DNA from: Microbacterium sp. CPCC 204701
Lineage (GTDB): Bacteria > Actinomycetota > Actinomycetes > Actinomycetales > Microbacteriaceae
Assembly: GCF_004010105.1 (NCBI RefSeq)
Contig: NZ_RRYE01000003.1
Span: forward strand, 1-64,000
DNA length: 64,000 bases
Direction: 5' to 3'
This document shows, piece after piece, positions 34,532-43,250 of this stretch. Every line of letters begins with the position of its first letter. Positions within the stretch are counted from its first letter, which is position 1. Under the pieces are notes generated by a model that had not been told where the DNA came from, made no database searches, and saw only the letters and a list, made by a program, of their open reading frames with translations. The position numbers and the translations under genes were made by a program.

Positions 34532-34843
34532 GGTGTCGGTCTCGGGGTTGTCTTGAATAGGTCGATCCAACCTATGTCGAACTCCCCAACTCTTACCGAG
34601 GTTTACAGCGCAGAATTTGATCGAAATTGACGGTCTGATAACCCGCCTCAGTTTGGAGCCCGACGGCATCGGTCTTCATCGCGCCGAGGCGGCGTATGCC
34701 CAGTCCGCAGGCGGCTTAGGACGGGGCCGGAACGCTTCGCGGTGTAACGACCCGCTCCCGCACTCGACCAGTGAGGCGTCCCGCCGACGGAGCAGCAACG
34801 CAAAGGCCCGTCCGCATCGTTTAAGAAGCTTGTGCCTTGTCAA
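34532..34843. other. Gene-free region upstream of ppsR
   Basis: 312 bp between the ppsR start and the stop of the binding-protein gene at 34844. No coding sequence, repeat or tRNA was recognised. It presumably holds the ppsR-ppsA promoter and the 3' end of the next transcript. Confidence 0.5.
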
Positions 34844-35896
34844 TCAGCCCAGCAACTCGTCGAACCGGGCCAAGACGTCCTGGATCGCCGGGTCTATGTC
34901 CTCGTACGGAGGGATAACCGTCGACTCCGCGAGCGCTTCCTCTGTGATGAGATCAGGCAGGGTCGCACCCTCGATCTGCGGGATGTATCCAGCGGCAGCC
35001 AGGGCCGCCTGGCCGTTCTCGCTGATCAGCCAGCTCAGGAAAGCTTTGGCCGCGTCGGGATTGGGCGCGCCGGCGAGCAGAACTGCCGCATTCATGCTCT
35101 GCGTCGGCGGAACGTCCGTCCAGCCGACGGGAGACCCCGCTGCGGCCGCGTTCGTAACGAAGCCCGTGCCCCAGAATCCCAGCCCGGACTCGCCGCTCCC
35201 CATCGACTGACCGACCGCGGGGCCGCCGTCGACGATGCGTGGGTCCAGCGCGGCAAGGTCGTCCAGCCAGGACTCGTCAATCACGCCCGCATCCAGGAGT
35301 GCGGCGATCGAGATGGAGCTGAGCGACAGCTGCCGCGGATCAGGCATCACGAGTTGGCCTCGCCACTTCGAATCGATGACGTCGTCCCAGGATGTCGGAA
35401 GGTCCGCCTCGTCGAGCGTGTCCGAGTTGTATGCGATGCCGAAGCCCGAGCTGAAGGGCGCGAACCACCCCTGCTCCTCATTCACGGCGTCCGCGGCCAG
35501 TAGGGATGCCCCCTCGGGCAGGAAGGGCTCGAACCAGTCCGCCGTGTCCTCACTTCCCCACGGGCCGAACGCCGATGTCGTCGTGGTGATGACAATATCC
35601 GCGACCTGCTGGCCGCTGGTCACCTCGCTGCGCACACGTGTACCGAGTTCCTGGCCGACGAGACGTACCGGATTGATCTCAATGTCCGGGTGCTCCATAT
35701 TGAAAGCCGCGTACACGTCGGTCAGCTCGCCTGCCGCCGGAGAGTAGAGCGTCACCTGGCCGCTCGCCGGCCCCGCTGCCGACTCCCGGCTGCCTTCGGC
35801 AGGAACTGATTGCGCGGATGAACCGCAGCCGGCGAGGACAAGAGCAAGCGCCGCGGTGCTGGCTGCGATGTGGGGTCTGCTCAATCGACGTGCCAT
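34844..35896 (-). CDS. ABC transporter substrate-binding lipoprotein, Fe(III)/thiamine type
   Basis: A 350-residue periplasmic binding protein of the FutA/AfuA/TbpA family. The signal peptide ends in lipobox LVLAGC (Cys24), followed by VTLYSPAAGELTDVYAAF, then TSWDDVIDSKWRGQLVMPDP, a family block. No transporter genes are adjacent; a matching ATPase and fused permease occur at 58990-62008. Relatives bind iron, thiamine, polyamines or phosphonates, and the ligand is unknown. The ATG 35896 has AGGAGATGAC upstream; the frame continues upstream to 36226 as a shadow of the P450 gene. Confidence 0.88.
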   Translation of the reverse strand: MARRLSRPHIAASTAALALVLAGCGSSAQSVPAEGSRESAAGPASGQVTLYSPAAGELTDVYAAFNMEHPDIEINPVRLVGQELGTRVRSEVTSGQQVADIVITTTTSAFGPWGSEDTADWFEPFLPEGASLLAADAVNEEQGWFAPFSSGFGIAYNSDTLDEADLPTSWDDVIDSKWRGQLVMPDPRQLSLSSISIAALLDAGVIDESWLDDLAALDPRIVDGGPAVGQSMGSGESGLGFWGTGFVTNAAAAGSPVGWTDVPPTQSMNAAVLLAGAPNPDAAKAFLSWLISENGQAALAAAGYIPQIEGATLPDLITEEALAESTVIPPYEDIDPAIQDVLARFDELLG

Positions 35897-36023
35897 GTCA
35901 TCTCCTTCGACAGCGGGGGCGGTTATGTCCCCCCCGGACACCTGGTAGCGAGAGCCTAGGACCTGCTCGCGTCCTCGCGTTACGATGGCGGGACTGTTCC
36001 GGCATAAGGGACGACGGATGCGG

Positions 36024-37283
36024 TCAGCGCAGCGCGACAGGCAAGGACGCCAGCGCGCGGATGACGGTCGGCATGTACTGCAACTCGGCGTCGCTGATCG
36101 TGCGGTCGTAGTCGGGAAACCGTTCGAGCAGTGTCCCGAGCGCGAGCTGTGCCTCCAGGCGCGCCAGCGGTGCTCCGAGGCAGAAGTGCACGCCCTGCCC
36201 GAAGGCAACGTGCCGCTCCATTTCACGCGTGATGTCTAGTTCGTCGGCGTCGGCGAAGACCTCGGGATCGTGATTCGCTCCGCCGATGAGCATGGACACG
36301 ATGCTGCCGGCCGGGATAAAGTGCCCTGCGATCGTGATGTCCTCCGCGGCCACGCGACCCGTCGAGCGGAGCACCGGCCCATCGAAACGGAGGAACTCCT
36401 CCACCGCGCCAGGCATGAGCGACGGGTCCGCGAGGAGCAATTCGCGCTGATCTCTGCGGCGGCATAGAGCGAGCGCAGACGACCCGATCAGTCCAACGGT
36501 CGTCTCGTGGCCCGCTATCAGGAGCAAGAATGCCATCCCGACGAGTTCGGAGTCGCTGAGGCGATCGTCTGACGTCTGGGACACGATCATCGCCGAGAGG
36601 ACGTCGGGCGCCTGCGCGGGGTCGGACACGCCGGCCATTGCAATGCGCTTGGCGGCGATGTGCTCGACGAGGTAGTCCTCCAGAGCAGCAGCACCGGAAT
36701 CCCTTGCGGCAGTGGAGGCGATGCCAGGTGTGGTTGCAGCCGATGACCACTCTCGGAACCCCGTCCGATCGGCAGCGGGCACGCCGAGCAGCTCGCAGAT
36801 CATGGTGATGCTCAGCGGGTAGGCGAAGTCCTGGATGAGATCCGGCTCGTCCTTCTTTTCCATGCCGTCCAGGAGTCCATCGACGATCTCCTGGATTCGC
36901 GGACGCAGGGCGCCGATGCGTCGCGGAGTGAACGCCGGGGAAACGAGACGACGGAGCCTCGTGTGATCAGGAGGATCTGTGTTGAGCAGGTGTCGGTGCG
37001 CACTTCCGCTGAGCACGAACCCGGACTGCTGGGGATGCACGCCCGAGCTCTCGAACACATCGCGCATCCGCTGCGGATCCTTCAGAAGCCTCGGATCCTG
37101 GAGCGCATCGATTGCGTCCTCGAACCGCGTGATGACGTAGTTGTCTACACCGGTGCGTGGTACGCGCACTACGCGCCCGTACTCACGTAGCCGCGCGTAG
37201 TAGGGGAACGGATCGGCGGACCCTTCGAATCCCCAAGTGTCGAGGGAGAACGAGGCCGTCGGCGGAACGAGCGCCGCGCTCAT
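36024..37283 (-). CDS. Cytochrome P450 (class I, soluble)
   Basis: A 419-residue P450. The I-helix AGHETT is at 257-262 and the heme loop FGQGVHFCLG carries the ligand Cys368; RLVSPAFTPRR is the C-helix region. It is the last gene of a unit that also supplies its redox chain: FAD reductase, 7Fe ferredoxin, aldehyde dehydrogenase, then P450, all with 1-4 bp overlaps. This layout suggests oxidation of a methyl or alkyl group to alcohol/aldehyde and then to acid. It is a close paralogue of the P450 at 49780. Confidence 0.95.
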   Translation of the reverse strand: MSAALVPPTASFSLDTWGFEGSADPFPYYARLREYGRVVRVPRTGVDNYVITRFEDAIDALQDPRLLKDPQRMRDVFESSGVHPQQSGFVLSGSAHRHLLNTDPPDHTRLRRLVSPAFTPRRIGALRPRIQEIVDGLLDGMEKKDEPDLIQDFAYPLSITMICELLGVPAADRTGFREWSSAATTPGIASTAARDSGAAALEDYLVEHIAAKRIAMAGVSDPAQAPDVLSAMIVSQTSDDRLSDSELVGMAFLLLIAGHETTVGLIGSSALALCRRRDQRELLLADPSLMPGAVEEFLRFDGPVLRSTGRVAAEDITIAGHFIPAGSIVSMLIGGANHDPEVFADADELDITREMERHVAFGQGVHFCLGAPLARLEAQLALGTLLERFPDYDRTISDAELQYMPTVIRALASLPVALR

Positions 37284-38713
37284 CGGCCGACGGTCGCGGG
37301 CACGGAAGCCCGGTGCACTTTGAGGACGCGCAGCTGGCTGGCCTCCTCGAGGCCCTGCAGTCCGAGCTCCCGCCCGAAGCCGCTTCCTTTGACGCCGCCG
37401 AACGGGATCAGTGGGTCAGGCGGGCCGGCGTGAGTGTTCACGAAGGACTGCCCGACCTCGAGCCGCAGGCTCGCGTCGATCGCAGCATCCTCGTCACGTC
37501 CCCACACTGACGCGTCGAGGCCGAATTCTCCGGCGTTGAGATCGGCGATCGTGCGGTCCAGGTCGTCGTAGGCGACCAGCGGCAACGACGGACCGAACTG
37601 CTCCGTCGCGGCGAGGGGCCAGTCCGCCTCGACACCGGCGACGATCGTCGGCATGAGGAAGTAGCCAGGAAGGTCGGCGTCGATCCGACGACCCACCGTG
37701 TGGACGATCGCCCCGCGCTTACGCGCGTCGGCGACGAGCCCCCTTACCGTCTCGCGCTGGGCGAAGTTGTTCACCGGCCCCATCGTGACACCTTCCGTCA
37801 GCCCGCGGCCCACGACGAAGCTCTCGTTCGCGAGCGTGACGAGTCCGTCGACGACGTCCCCATACAGGTGCCGGGGCACCATCACGCGCTTGATCGCCTG
37901 GCACACCTGGCCGGCGTTGTGGAACGCACTGCGCAAGATCATCGGCAGGGCCGCGTCGAGGTCCACATCGTCGAGAAGAATCGCGGGGTCGTTGCCGCCC
38001 AGTTCCAGTGTAAGTCGCTTGAGCCCGGGGGTGGCGGCACGCATCACCTCACGGCCGACCTCGGTTGAGCCGGTGAACGACACTTTGTCCACGAGCGGAT
38101 GCGAGGCAAGATGCTGTCCGACGGCGCCACTCCCGGTTACGGTGTTCACCACACCGGGGGGAAGCACCTCTGCGATGAGCTGGACCATGCGCAGCGTACT
38201 GAGCGGTGTCGTCGACGCCGGCTTGATGACGGTCGTGTTCCCCGCCCGCAGCGTTGCCCACAGCTTCATGCCGAGGATCGTGATCGGGAAGTTCCACGGG
38301 GTGATCATGCCCACGACACCGATCGGCGTCAGCTTTGTGAGGACCCTCTCTTCGGGGGTCTCACGCAGGATCTCATCGGCGTCGGCGAGCGCCGCGTACC
38401 AGTCGAGGATCCGACGGCTGCCGCGGAATTCCTGATACGCCTGCGCGAGCGGCTTGCCTTGCTCACGGCTGAGCAAGATCGCGAGCTCATCCTCGTGCGA
38501 GGCGAGCACCGCAGACACGCGCGTCAAAGCGGCCTGCCGATCCTCGCCGGAGGCGGCCCAGCCCGGGAACGCCGCGCGCGCCGCTCGCACGGTCTGGTCG
38601 ATCCCCTCCGGCGCGCAAACCTCGACGCTGTCGACCACCTCGAGTGTCGCCGGGTCTTCGACTTCCCGTCCTGCGTCGGTCCCCACCTCGACGCCATCCG
38701 CTACGTTGCGCAT
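37280..38713 (-). CDS. Aldehyde dehydrogenase (succinate-semialdehyde/vanillin-type)
   Basis: A 477-residue NAD(P)-dependent aldehyde dehydrogenase. It has TPWNFPITILGMKL, FTGSTEVGREV, the base Glu in TLELGGNDPAIL, and the catalytic Cys in NAGQVCQAIKR. It follows the ferredoxin gene with the stop/start overlap TAATG and precedes the P450 by a 4-bp overlap, so it probably oxidises an aldehyde formed by that P450. The ATG 38713 has AGGAGG 6 nt upstream; the longer frame to 39205 is a shadow of the ferredoxin and reductase genes. Confidence 0.93.
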   Translation of the reverse strand: MRNVADGVEVGTDAGREVEDPATLEVVDSVEVCAPEGIDQTVRAARAAFPGWAASGEDRQAALTRVSAVLASHEDELAILLSREQGKPLAQAYQEFRGSRRILDWYAALADADEILRETPEERVLTKLTPIGVVGMITPWNFPITILGMKLWATLRAGNTTVIKPASTTPLSTLRMVQLIAEVLPPGVVNTVTGSGAVGQHLASHPLVDKVSFTGSTEVGREVMRAATPGLKRLTLELGGNDPAILLDDVDLDAALPMILRSAFHNAGQVCQAIKRVMVPRHLYGDVVDGLVTLANESFVVGRGLTEGVTMGPVNNFAQRETVRGLVADARKRGAIVHTVGRRIDADLPGYFLMPTIVAGVEADWPLAATEQFGPSLPLVAYDDLDRTIADLNAGEFGLDASVWGRDEDAAIDASLRLEVGQSFVNTHAGPPDPLIPFGGVKGSGFGRELGLQGLEEASQLRVLKVHRASVPATVGR

Positions 38714-39042
38714 TACAGTCCTCCTACTCGTGCCGTGTCGACGCCGATTTCCCCCGTGATAAGCGATCCGCGCGGGCTGCCCAGGGGCTCGGTGCGCCCC
38801 GGGAGGATCTCGATGAAGAACTCGTTGTTGTCGTTCAGGGCCGTCCTGCTGTCGTCGTCTAGGGCGGGCGTCTTGCCGATCGCCTTCACGGGGCACACCT
38901 GCAGGCAATTCCCGCAGTCGATGCACTTGACGGGATCGATGTAGGCGCGCCGATCGCCGACGTAGATGCAGTCGACCGGGCATTCCTCGGCGCACGACTG
39001 GTCGAGCACGTCGAGGCAGTTGTCTGTGATGTAGTAGCTCAT
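38713..39042 (-). CDS. 7Fe ferredoxin (3Fe-4S plus 4Fe-4S)
   Basis: A 109-residue FdxA-type ferredoxin. Cys9, Cys17, Cys21 and Cys25 in the first half (SCAEECPVDCIY) and the CIDCGNCLQVCP motif (Cys40, 43, 46, 50) give the C-x7-C-x3-C-P / C-x2-C-x2-C-x3-C-P pattern of 7Fe ferredoxins. It is expected to carry electrons from the reductase at 39039 to the P450 at 36024. Its ATG overlaps the reductase stop by 4 bp. Confidence 0.93.
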   Translation of the reverse strand: MSYYITDNCLDVLDQSCAEECPVDCIYVGDRRAYIDPVKCIDCGNCLQVCPVKAIGKTPALDDDSRTALNDNNEFFIEILPGRTEPLGSPRGSLITGEIGVDTARVGGL

Positions 39043-40025
39043 ACGAGCGCTCCTGATGTGACCTGGTCGGACGAGTGGCCGGGCATGAGCGACAGCTCCG
39101 GCCGCAGTGCGACCGCGAGGTTGTTGATCGCGGTCGCGGCCTCGCCGAATCCGACTGCCAGCAGCCGGACCTTGCCATCGAAGTCGCTGATGTCGCCCGC
39201 GGCATACACGCCGCGGCGGCTGGTCGACATGTGCGGATCGACGGCGATGTGCCGTTCTCTCATTTCCAGCCCCCACTCCGTCAGGGGACCGAGGTCGGCG
39301 ATGAAGCCGAGTGCGGACACGACATGGTCGGCCTTGCGCGAAAGCGTCTCACCAGCGCAGACGACGTCGACCGCGTTGAGGACGTCCTCCCCGTACGCGG
39401 CTGCGATCTGCGCGCTGGTCAGCACTTCGACTCGCGACGCACGCAGGAGCGCCAGCGAGTGTTCGTGAGCGCGGAACTGGTCTCGCCGGTGAACCAGTGC
39501 GACCGATCCGGCGACATCTTCGAGGGTGAGCGCCCAGTCGACGGCGCTGTCGCCGCCGCCCAGAACCACGACGTCCGCGCCCCGGAGGAGTTCGGGATCC
39601 TTGACGAAGTAGGACAGGCCACGGCCCTCGTACTCTGTCGCGACCGGTGGTCGCCGCGGCGTGAAGGTGCCGATGCCGCCGGTGATGACGACCGACCGGG
39701 CATGAAAACGATGGCCGGAAGCGGTCGTGAGCTCAAAGTCACCGAGCTCGCCCGCAAGAGACACCGCCTGCTCGCCGAGCAGCACCGGATGTGCGAATAC
39801 GGACATCTGGGCGGTGAGGTTCTCGACGAGTTCGCGGCCCTTGATCCGGGGGAACCCGGCGATGTCATATAGGTACTTCTCGGGGTACATGGCGGAGATC
39901 TGTCCGCCCACCTCGGGAAGCGAGTCGACGACGATAGCCGACATGCCGCGGAACCCGGCGTAATAGGCGGCATAGAGGCCCACAGGCCCCGCACCGACGA
40001 TGAGGACATCTGCCTGATCACTCAC
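39039..40025 (-). CDS. Ferredoxin-NADP+ reductase, thioredoxin-reductase-like type
   Basis: A 328-residue FAD/NAD(P)H reductase. FAD motif VLIVGAGPVGLYAAYYAG is at the N-terminus, the NAD(P)H motif VVLGGGDSAVDWALTL is in the middle, and the FAD tail GVYAAGDISDFDGKVRL is near the C-terminus. The CxxC of thioredoxin reductase is absent, so it belongs to the FNR2/YumC group. It heads the reductase-ferredoxin-ALDH-P450 unit. An IclR gene is divergent, 82 bp away. Confidence 0.92.
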   Translation of the reverse strand: MSDQADVLIVGAGPVGLYAAYYAGFRGMSAIVVDSLPEVGGQISAMYPEKYLYDIAGFPRIKGRELVENLTAQMSVFAHPVLLGEQAVSLAGELGDFELTTASGHRFHARSVVITGGIGTFTPRRPPVATEYEGRGLSYFVKDPELLRGADVVVLGGGDSAVDWALTLEDVAGSVALVHRRDQFRAHEHSLALLRASRVEVLTSAQIAAAYGEDVLNAVDVVCAGETLSRKADHVVSALGFIADLGPLTEWGLEMRERHIAVDPHMSTSRRGVYAAGDISDFDGKVRLLAVGFGEAATAINNLAVALRPELSLMPGHSSDQVTSGALV

Positions 40026-40107
40026 GTTTGCGCTCCTCGACGTTGAGATGCACTGACGCTATGTCGACTCCGACGAGGTCAGCGCGCGCCAGGTGTAAAG
40101 TTCTTGC

Positions 40108-40875
40108 ATGCGGAATCCAACGCTGGACTCTGTGGTGAACGCGCTGCGGGTGGTGCAGATGTTCCGAACGAACGCGACGCTCACCGTCACGCAGGTGGCG
40201 AAGGAGCTCGACGTGGCCAAGTCCACCGCCCATCGCCTCTTGTCCACGCTCGTGACGGAGGGATTCGCCGAACGCGACCCGTTGAAGCGCGTGTATCACC
40301 CGGGCGCGACCCTGGTCGCGGTCGGACTGTCGTCGATGGGAACTTTCGATGTTCAGCGGCGTGCGAACCAGCCGATGGCGGATGCCGCCGCGCGCATCGG
40401 CGAGACGGTGAAGCTCCTCGTTCTGCAGGGGCGCTTCTCACGGTGCATCAGCTCCATCGAGGCTGAACACGCGTTGCAGGTCGGCGGGGGTATCGGTCGG
40501 ATGCTCCCTGTGCACGCGACCGCCGGCGGCAAGATCCTCCTCCAGAACGCGACCGAGGACCACCTCCGTCGTCTCTTCCCGACAGGTCTGCCCGCGCTCA
40601 CGGAACACACCATCACGGACTTCGATGACTTGATGGTCGAACTGCAAGCGACGCGCAAGCGTCGGTGGGCGACCAGCCGTCAGGAATCGACGGTGGGCGT
40701 CGACGGCGTGGCGGTTGCGGTGACGGGCGTAGCGAACAAGATCGTCGCCGCGCTCGCGGTCGCAGCGCCGAGCGCGCGGATGAACCCCACGCGCCGGCTC
40801 GAGATCGCCCGCGAGCTGCTCGAGGCCGCCGAGCGGATGCGTGCCAACCGCGCCGACGCCGCGACACCCGCGTAG
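40108..40875 (+). CDS. IclR-family transcriptional regulator (P450 unit)
   Basis: A 255-residue IclR protein. N-terminal helix LDSVVNALRVVQMF, recognition helix VAKSTAHRLLSTL and effector domain with HATAGGKILLQ. It is divergent from the P450 redox unit (start of 39039-40025), the likely target. Its recognition helix KSTAHRLL is identical to those of the IclR proteins at 45696 and 46608, so the three may share operators. Confidence 0.92.
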   Translation: MRNPTLDSVVNALRVVQMFRTNATLTVTQVAKELDVAKSTAHRLLSTLVTEGFAERDPLKRVYHPGATLVAVGLSSMGTFDVQRRANQPMADAAARIGETVKLLVLQGRFSRCISSIEAEHALQVGGGIGRMLPVHATAGGKILLQNATEDHLRRLFPTGLPALTEHTITDFDDLMVELQATRKRRWATSRQESTVGVDGVAVAVTGVANKIVAALAVAAPSARMNPTRRLEIARELLEAAERMRANRADAATPA

Positions 40876-40902
40876 GCGCGGTTGGCGTCTGCGGCGGGAC
40901 CG

Positions 40903-42045
40903 CTACAGCGAATGCGCCCATCGCGCGATGTGGTCGCACATCGCCTGACGCAAGTGCGGGGTTGTGCGAAAGTAGTGGTCTGCCCCTTCGAGGACGATCA
41001 TCTCCTTGCGTTCGGAGCGGATCGCCTCGAACATCGCCTTGGCGTGGCTCGGGAAGACCGCATTGTCGGCGGTCCCGTAGACGATCTGCACGGGCACGGT
41101 CACGTGCGGCAGCTCGGCGATGGCATCAGAGCGACTGTCATCGATGCTCCATTGACTCAGCCAGGATCGCAGGCTGGAGTAGTGCCCGAGGCGTGCCGGG
41201 AGGAAGTTCGTCTTCCATGGGTCGCCGAGAATGGTGTTGGGAACCCGGTCGCTCGGATCGATCATGACGTCGAGGAACCGGGGGTCCGCCGCCGTGCCAT
41301 GGACGACGAAAGGCAGGTCGTCAGGACCCGAAGGGTCTTCCGCCAACCGGGCCAGCTCATCGCGCACCCACGCCGTGATCCGGCGGTTGCGCGCCTCCTG
41401 CGCCGCTCGGTACCGCTCGACGAAGTCCGGCGAGTAGGGGGGGCCGTGCTCGGCACGGAACATGTCGAGCTCTGGGTCGCGATCGAACGGGTTGTGCTCG
41501 TCGCGGATGGCGGCATCCAGACTGTCCGTGTACACCCGGGCACGTCCGGGATGCGCCATGGCCAGACTGAGGCCGTCCAGCGGCGGCAGCCGGTCGACCG
41601 TCAGGTCCGGCGGATCACCGGCCGGCGTGGCCGTGATCGTCGGGTTCTCCGCTTGGCTCTGATAGAGCGCGGCGAGGCTACCGCCGCCCGAGTTGCCGAC
41701 AAGCAGCACCTTCGCATACCCGAGATCCTCACGCAGGTACCGCACGACTGCCCCGATGTCTAGCAGGCAGTTCTCCGTGATGAGGGCGCTGTCGTTGCCC
41801 GCATACCGCGTGGCCATCCCGATAGCCGCCAGGCCGCGCGCGGCGATCGAGCGGAGGGCGTAGTGCCCCATGAAGTTCGATGTCGGGTGCACGAAGACCA
41901 CCGCGGTGTCGACGTCGGCATCCGGATCCTGCCAGCGCGTCGCCCACAGTGTCGCGCTCATCCGCGCGACGCCGGAGGCGATGTCGATGCGACCGCTGGT
42001 GAAGTCCTGTGGCACCGCCAGGAGGTCGCGGACGGGCTCAGCCAT
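40903..42045 (-). CDS. Alpha/beta-hydrolase
   Basis: About 380 residues. The nucleophile elbow is LVGNSGGGS (Ser119), with VVFVHPTSNFMGHYAL as the oxyanion-hole region and a C-terminal EGADHYFR carrying the catalytic His. It is the last gene of a monooxygenase, SDR, homogentisate-dioxygenase-like, hydrolase operon and overlaps the dioxygenase gene by 8 bp. It may hydrolyse the ring-cleavage product or an ester substrate. ATG 42045 is preferred to the longer frame to 42096. Confidence 0.82.
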   Translation of the reverse strand: MAEPVRDLLAVPQDFTSGRIDIASGVARMSATLWATRWQDPDADVDTAVVFVHPTSNFMGHYALRSIAARGLAAIGMATRYAGNDSALITENCLLDIGAVVRYLREDLGYAKVLLVGNSGGGSLAALYQSQAENPTITATPAGDPPDLTVDRLPPLDGLSLAMAHPGRARVYTDSLDAAIRDEHNPFDRDPELDMFRAEHGPPYSPDFVERYRAAQEARNRRITAWVRDELARLAEDPSGPDDLPFVVHGTAADPRFLDVMIDPSDRVPNTILGDPWKTNFLPARLGHYSSLRSWLSQWSIDDSRSDAIAELPHVTVPVQIVYGTADNAVFPSHAKAMFEAIRSERKEMIVLEGADHYFRTTPHLRQAMCDHIARWAHSL

Positions 42046-43213
42046 TCGCGCCCCCGAACGAGCGGTCCCAGCTGGTGACGTAGGACGGATCCTCAACGGC
42101 GAGAGCCGCGGAGGTGAGTTTCAGCGGCTGGAATGTGTCGACCATCACCGCGAGCTCGTCGAGCATCACTCCGGGTTTGCGCTTGCCGTCGGGGAGCTTC
42201 TGCGGACCGTGTGTCCACCCGAGCGGGTGCAGTGACATGGAGCCGAGTCCAATGCCCGATCCAGAACGCGCGGCATAGTCGCCGCCTGCGTAGAACATCA
42301 CCTCATCCGAGTCGATGTTCATGTGTGCGGCGGGACCGCCGACCGCGTCGGGGTCGTAGTCGGACAGCCGCGGGACGAACGAGCACAGCACGAAGCCGGG
42401 ACCCTCGAACGTCTGGTGTACGGGCGGCGGCTGGTGGATGCGGCCCACGATCGGCTCGAAGTCGTAGATCGAGAACGCGTACGGGTAGACCATGCCGTTC
42501 CAGCCGACGAGATCGAATGGGTGGAAGCGATAGGTGATCCGGCTGAAGAGACCGTCGCGCTTGACGATGACATCGGCCTCGCCGACCTCCGGCTCGGGCA
42601 GCTCCACCGGCCCGCGCAGGTCGCGCTCGCGGTACGGGGCCATCTCGAGGAACTGACCGGCCTTCGACAGGTAACGCCGCGGGGGCTTGATGTGGCCCTT
42701 CGATTCGATCGTCAGCGCGTCGACGCCGTCCTCGCCGGGCACCCACTGGTGCACGACACCCGCAGGGATCACGACGTAGTCCCCTTGTTTCACCTCAAGA
42801 GGACCGAACATCGATCGCAGGGTCGCGGAGCCTCGGTAGATGTAGATGCACTCGTCGCCGCTCGCATCGCGGTACAGTTCGCTCGACTCCGTGGCGGTGA
42901 CGAAACCGATCGTCACGTCACTGTTGGTCAAGAGCGGTACCCGGCCCATCACAACGTCCGAGCCCGAAGAGATCTCGCCTGTGCGGATGTGGCGCGGGAT
43001 GAGCGGCCAGTTCTCGGTCGTTTCGATCGGGTCACGCTCGACCCGCTCCGCTTTTACGATCGCAGTCGGGGGATTCACGTGATACGCGTGGGAGAGGTCG
43101 GAGCTGAATCCTTCCTCACCCACAAGCTCCTCGGAATAGTAGCCACCGTCGGGCTTGGGGAAGAGGGTGCGTCGCTTGGTGGGCAGTGATCCCATCGTGC
43201 GGAAGTAGGGCAT
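42038..43213 (-). CDS. Homogentisate 1,2-dioxygenase-family ring-cleavage dioxygenase
   Basis: A 391-residue bicupin of the HGD family. The iron-site region is present: HQPPPVHQTFEG (His and Glu ligands) and MSLHPLGWTHGP (second His), with MNIDSDEVMFYAGGDY between. It cleaves an aromatic ring next to a hydroxyl with O2. Homogentisate itself is not certain: no hydroxyphenylpyruvate dioxygenase, maleylacetoacetate isomerase or fumarylacetoacetase gene is nearby, and an alpha/beta-hydrolase follows instead. ATG 43213 with AAAGGCGG upstream; the longer frame is a shadow of the SDR gene. Confidence 0.87.
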   Translation of the reverse strand: MPYFRTMGSLPTKRRTLFPKPDGGYYSEELVGEEGFSSDLSHAYHVNPPTAIVKAERVERDPIETTENWPLIPRHIRTGEISSGSDVVMGRVPLLTNSDVTIGFVTATESSELYRDASGDECIYIYRGSATLRSMFGPLEVKQGDYVVIPAGVVHQWVPGEDGVDALTIESKGHIKPPRRYLSKAGQFLEMAPYRERDLRGPVELPEPEVGEADVIVKRDGLFSRITYRFHPFDLVGWNGMVYPYAFSIYDFEPIVGRIHQPPPVHQTFEGPGFVLCSFVPRLSDYDPDAVGGPAAHMNIDSDEVMFYAGGDYAARSGSGIGLGSMSLHPLGWTHGPQKLPDGKRKPGVMLDELAVMVDTFQPLKLTSAALAVEDPSYVTSWDRSFGGANG

Positions 43214-43250
43214 GTTCGACCGCCTTTCTGATCTGAATCGGGCGCGGCGA

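Noticed and set aside
38713-39205. Upstream 164-residue extension of the aldehyde dehydrogenase frame
   Set aside because: It overlaps the ferredoxin and reductase genes in another frame, while ATG 38713 has a strong AGGAGG.
40098-40118. Similarity between AAGTTCTTGCATGCGGAATCC-like sequence at an iclR start and a stretch near 58274
   Set aside because: About 16 of 21 positions agree, but the dyad arms are poor and one copy covers a start codon; not convincing as an operator.
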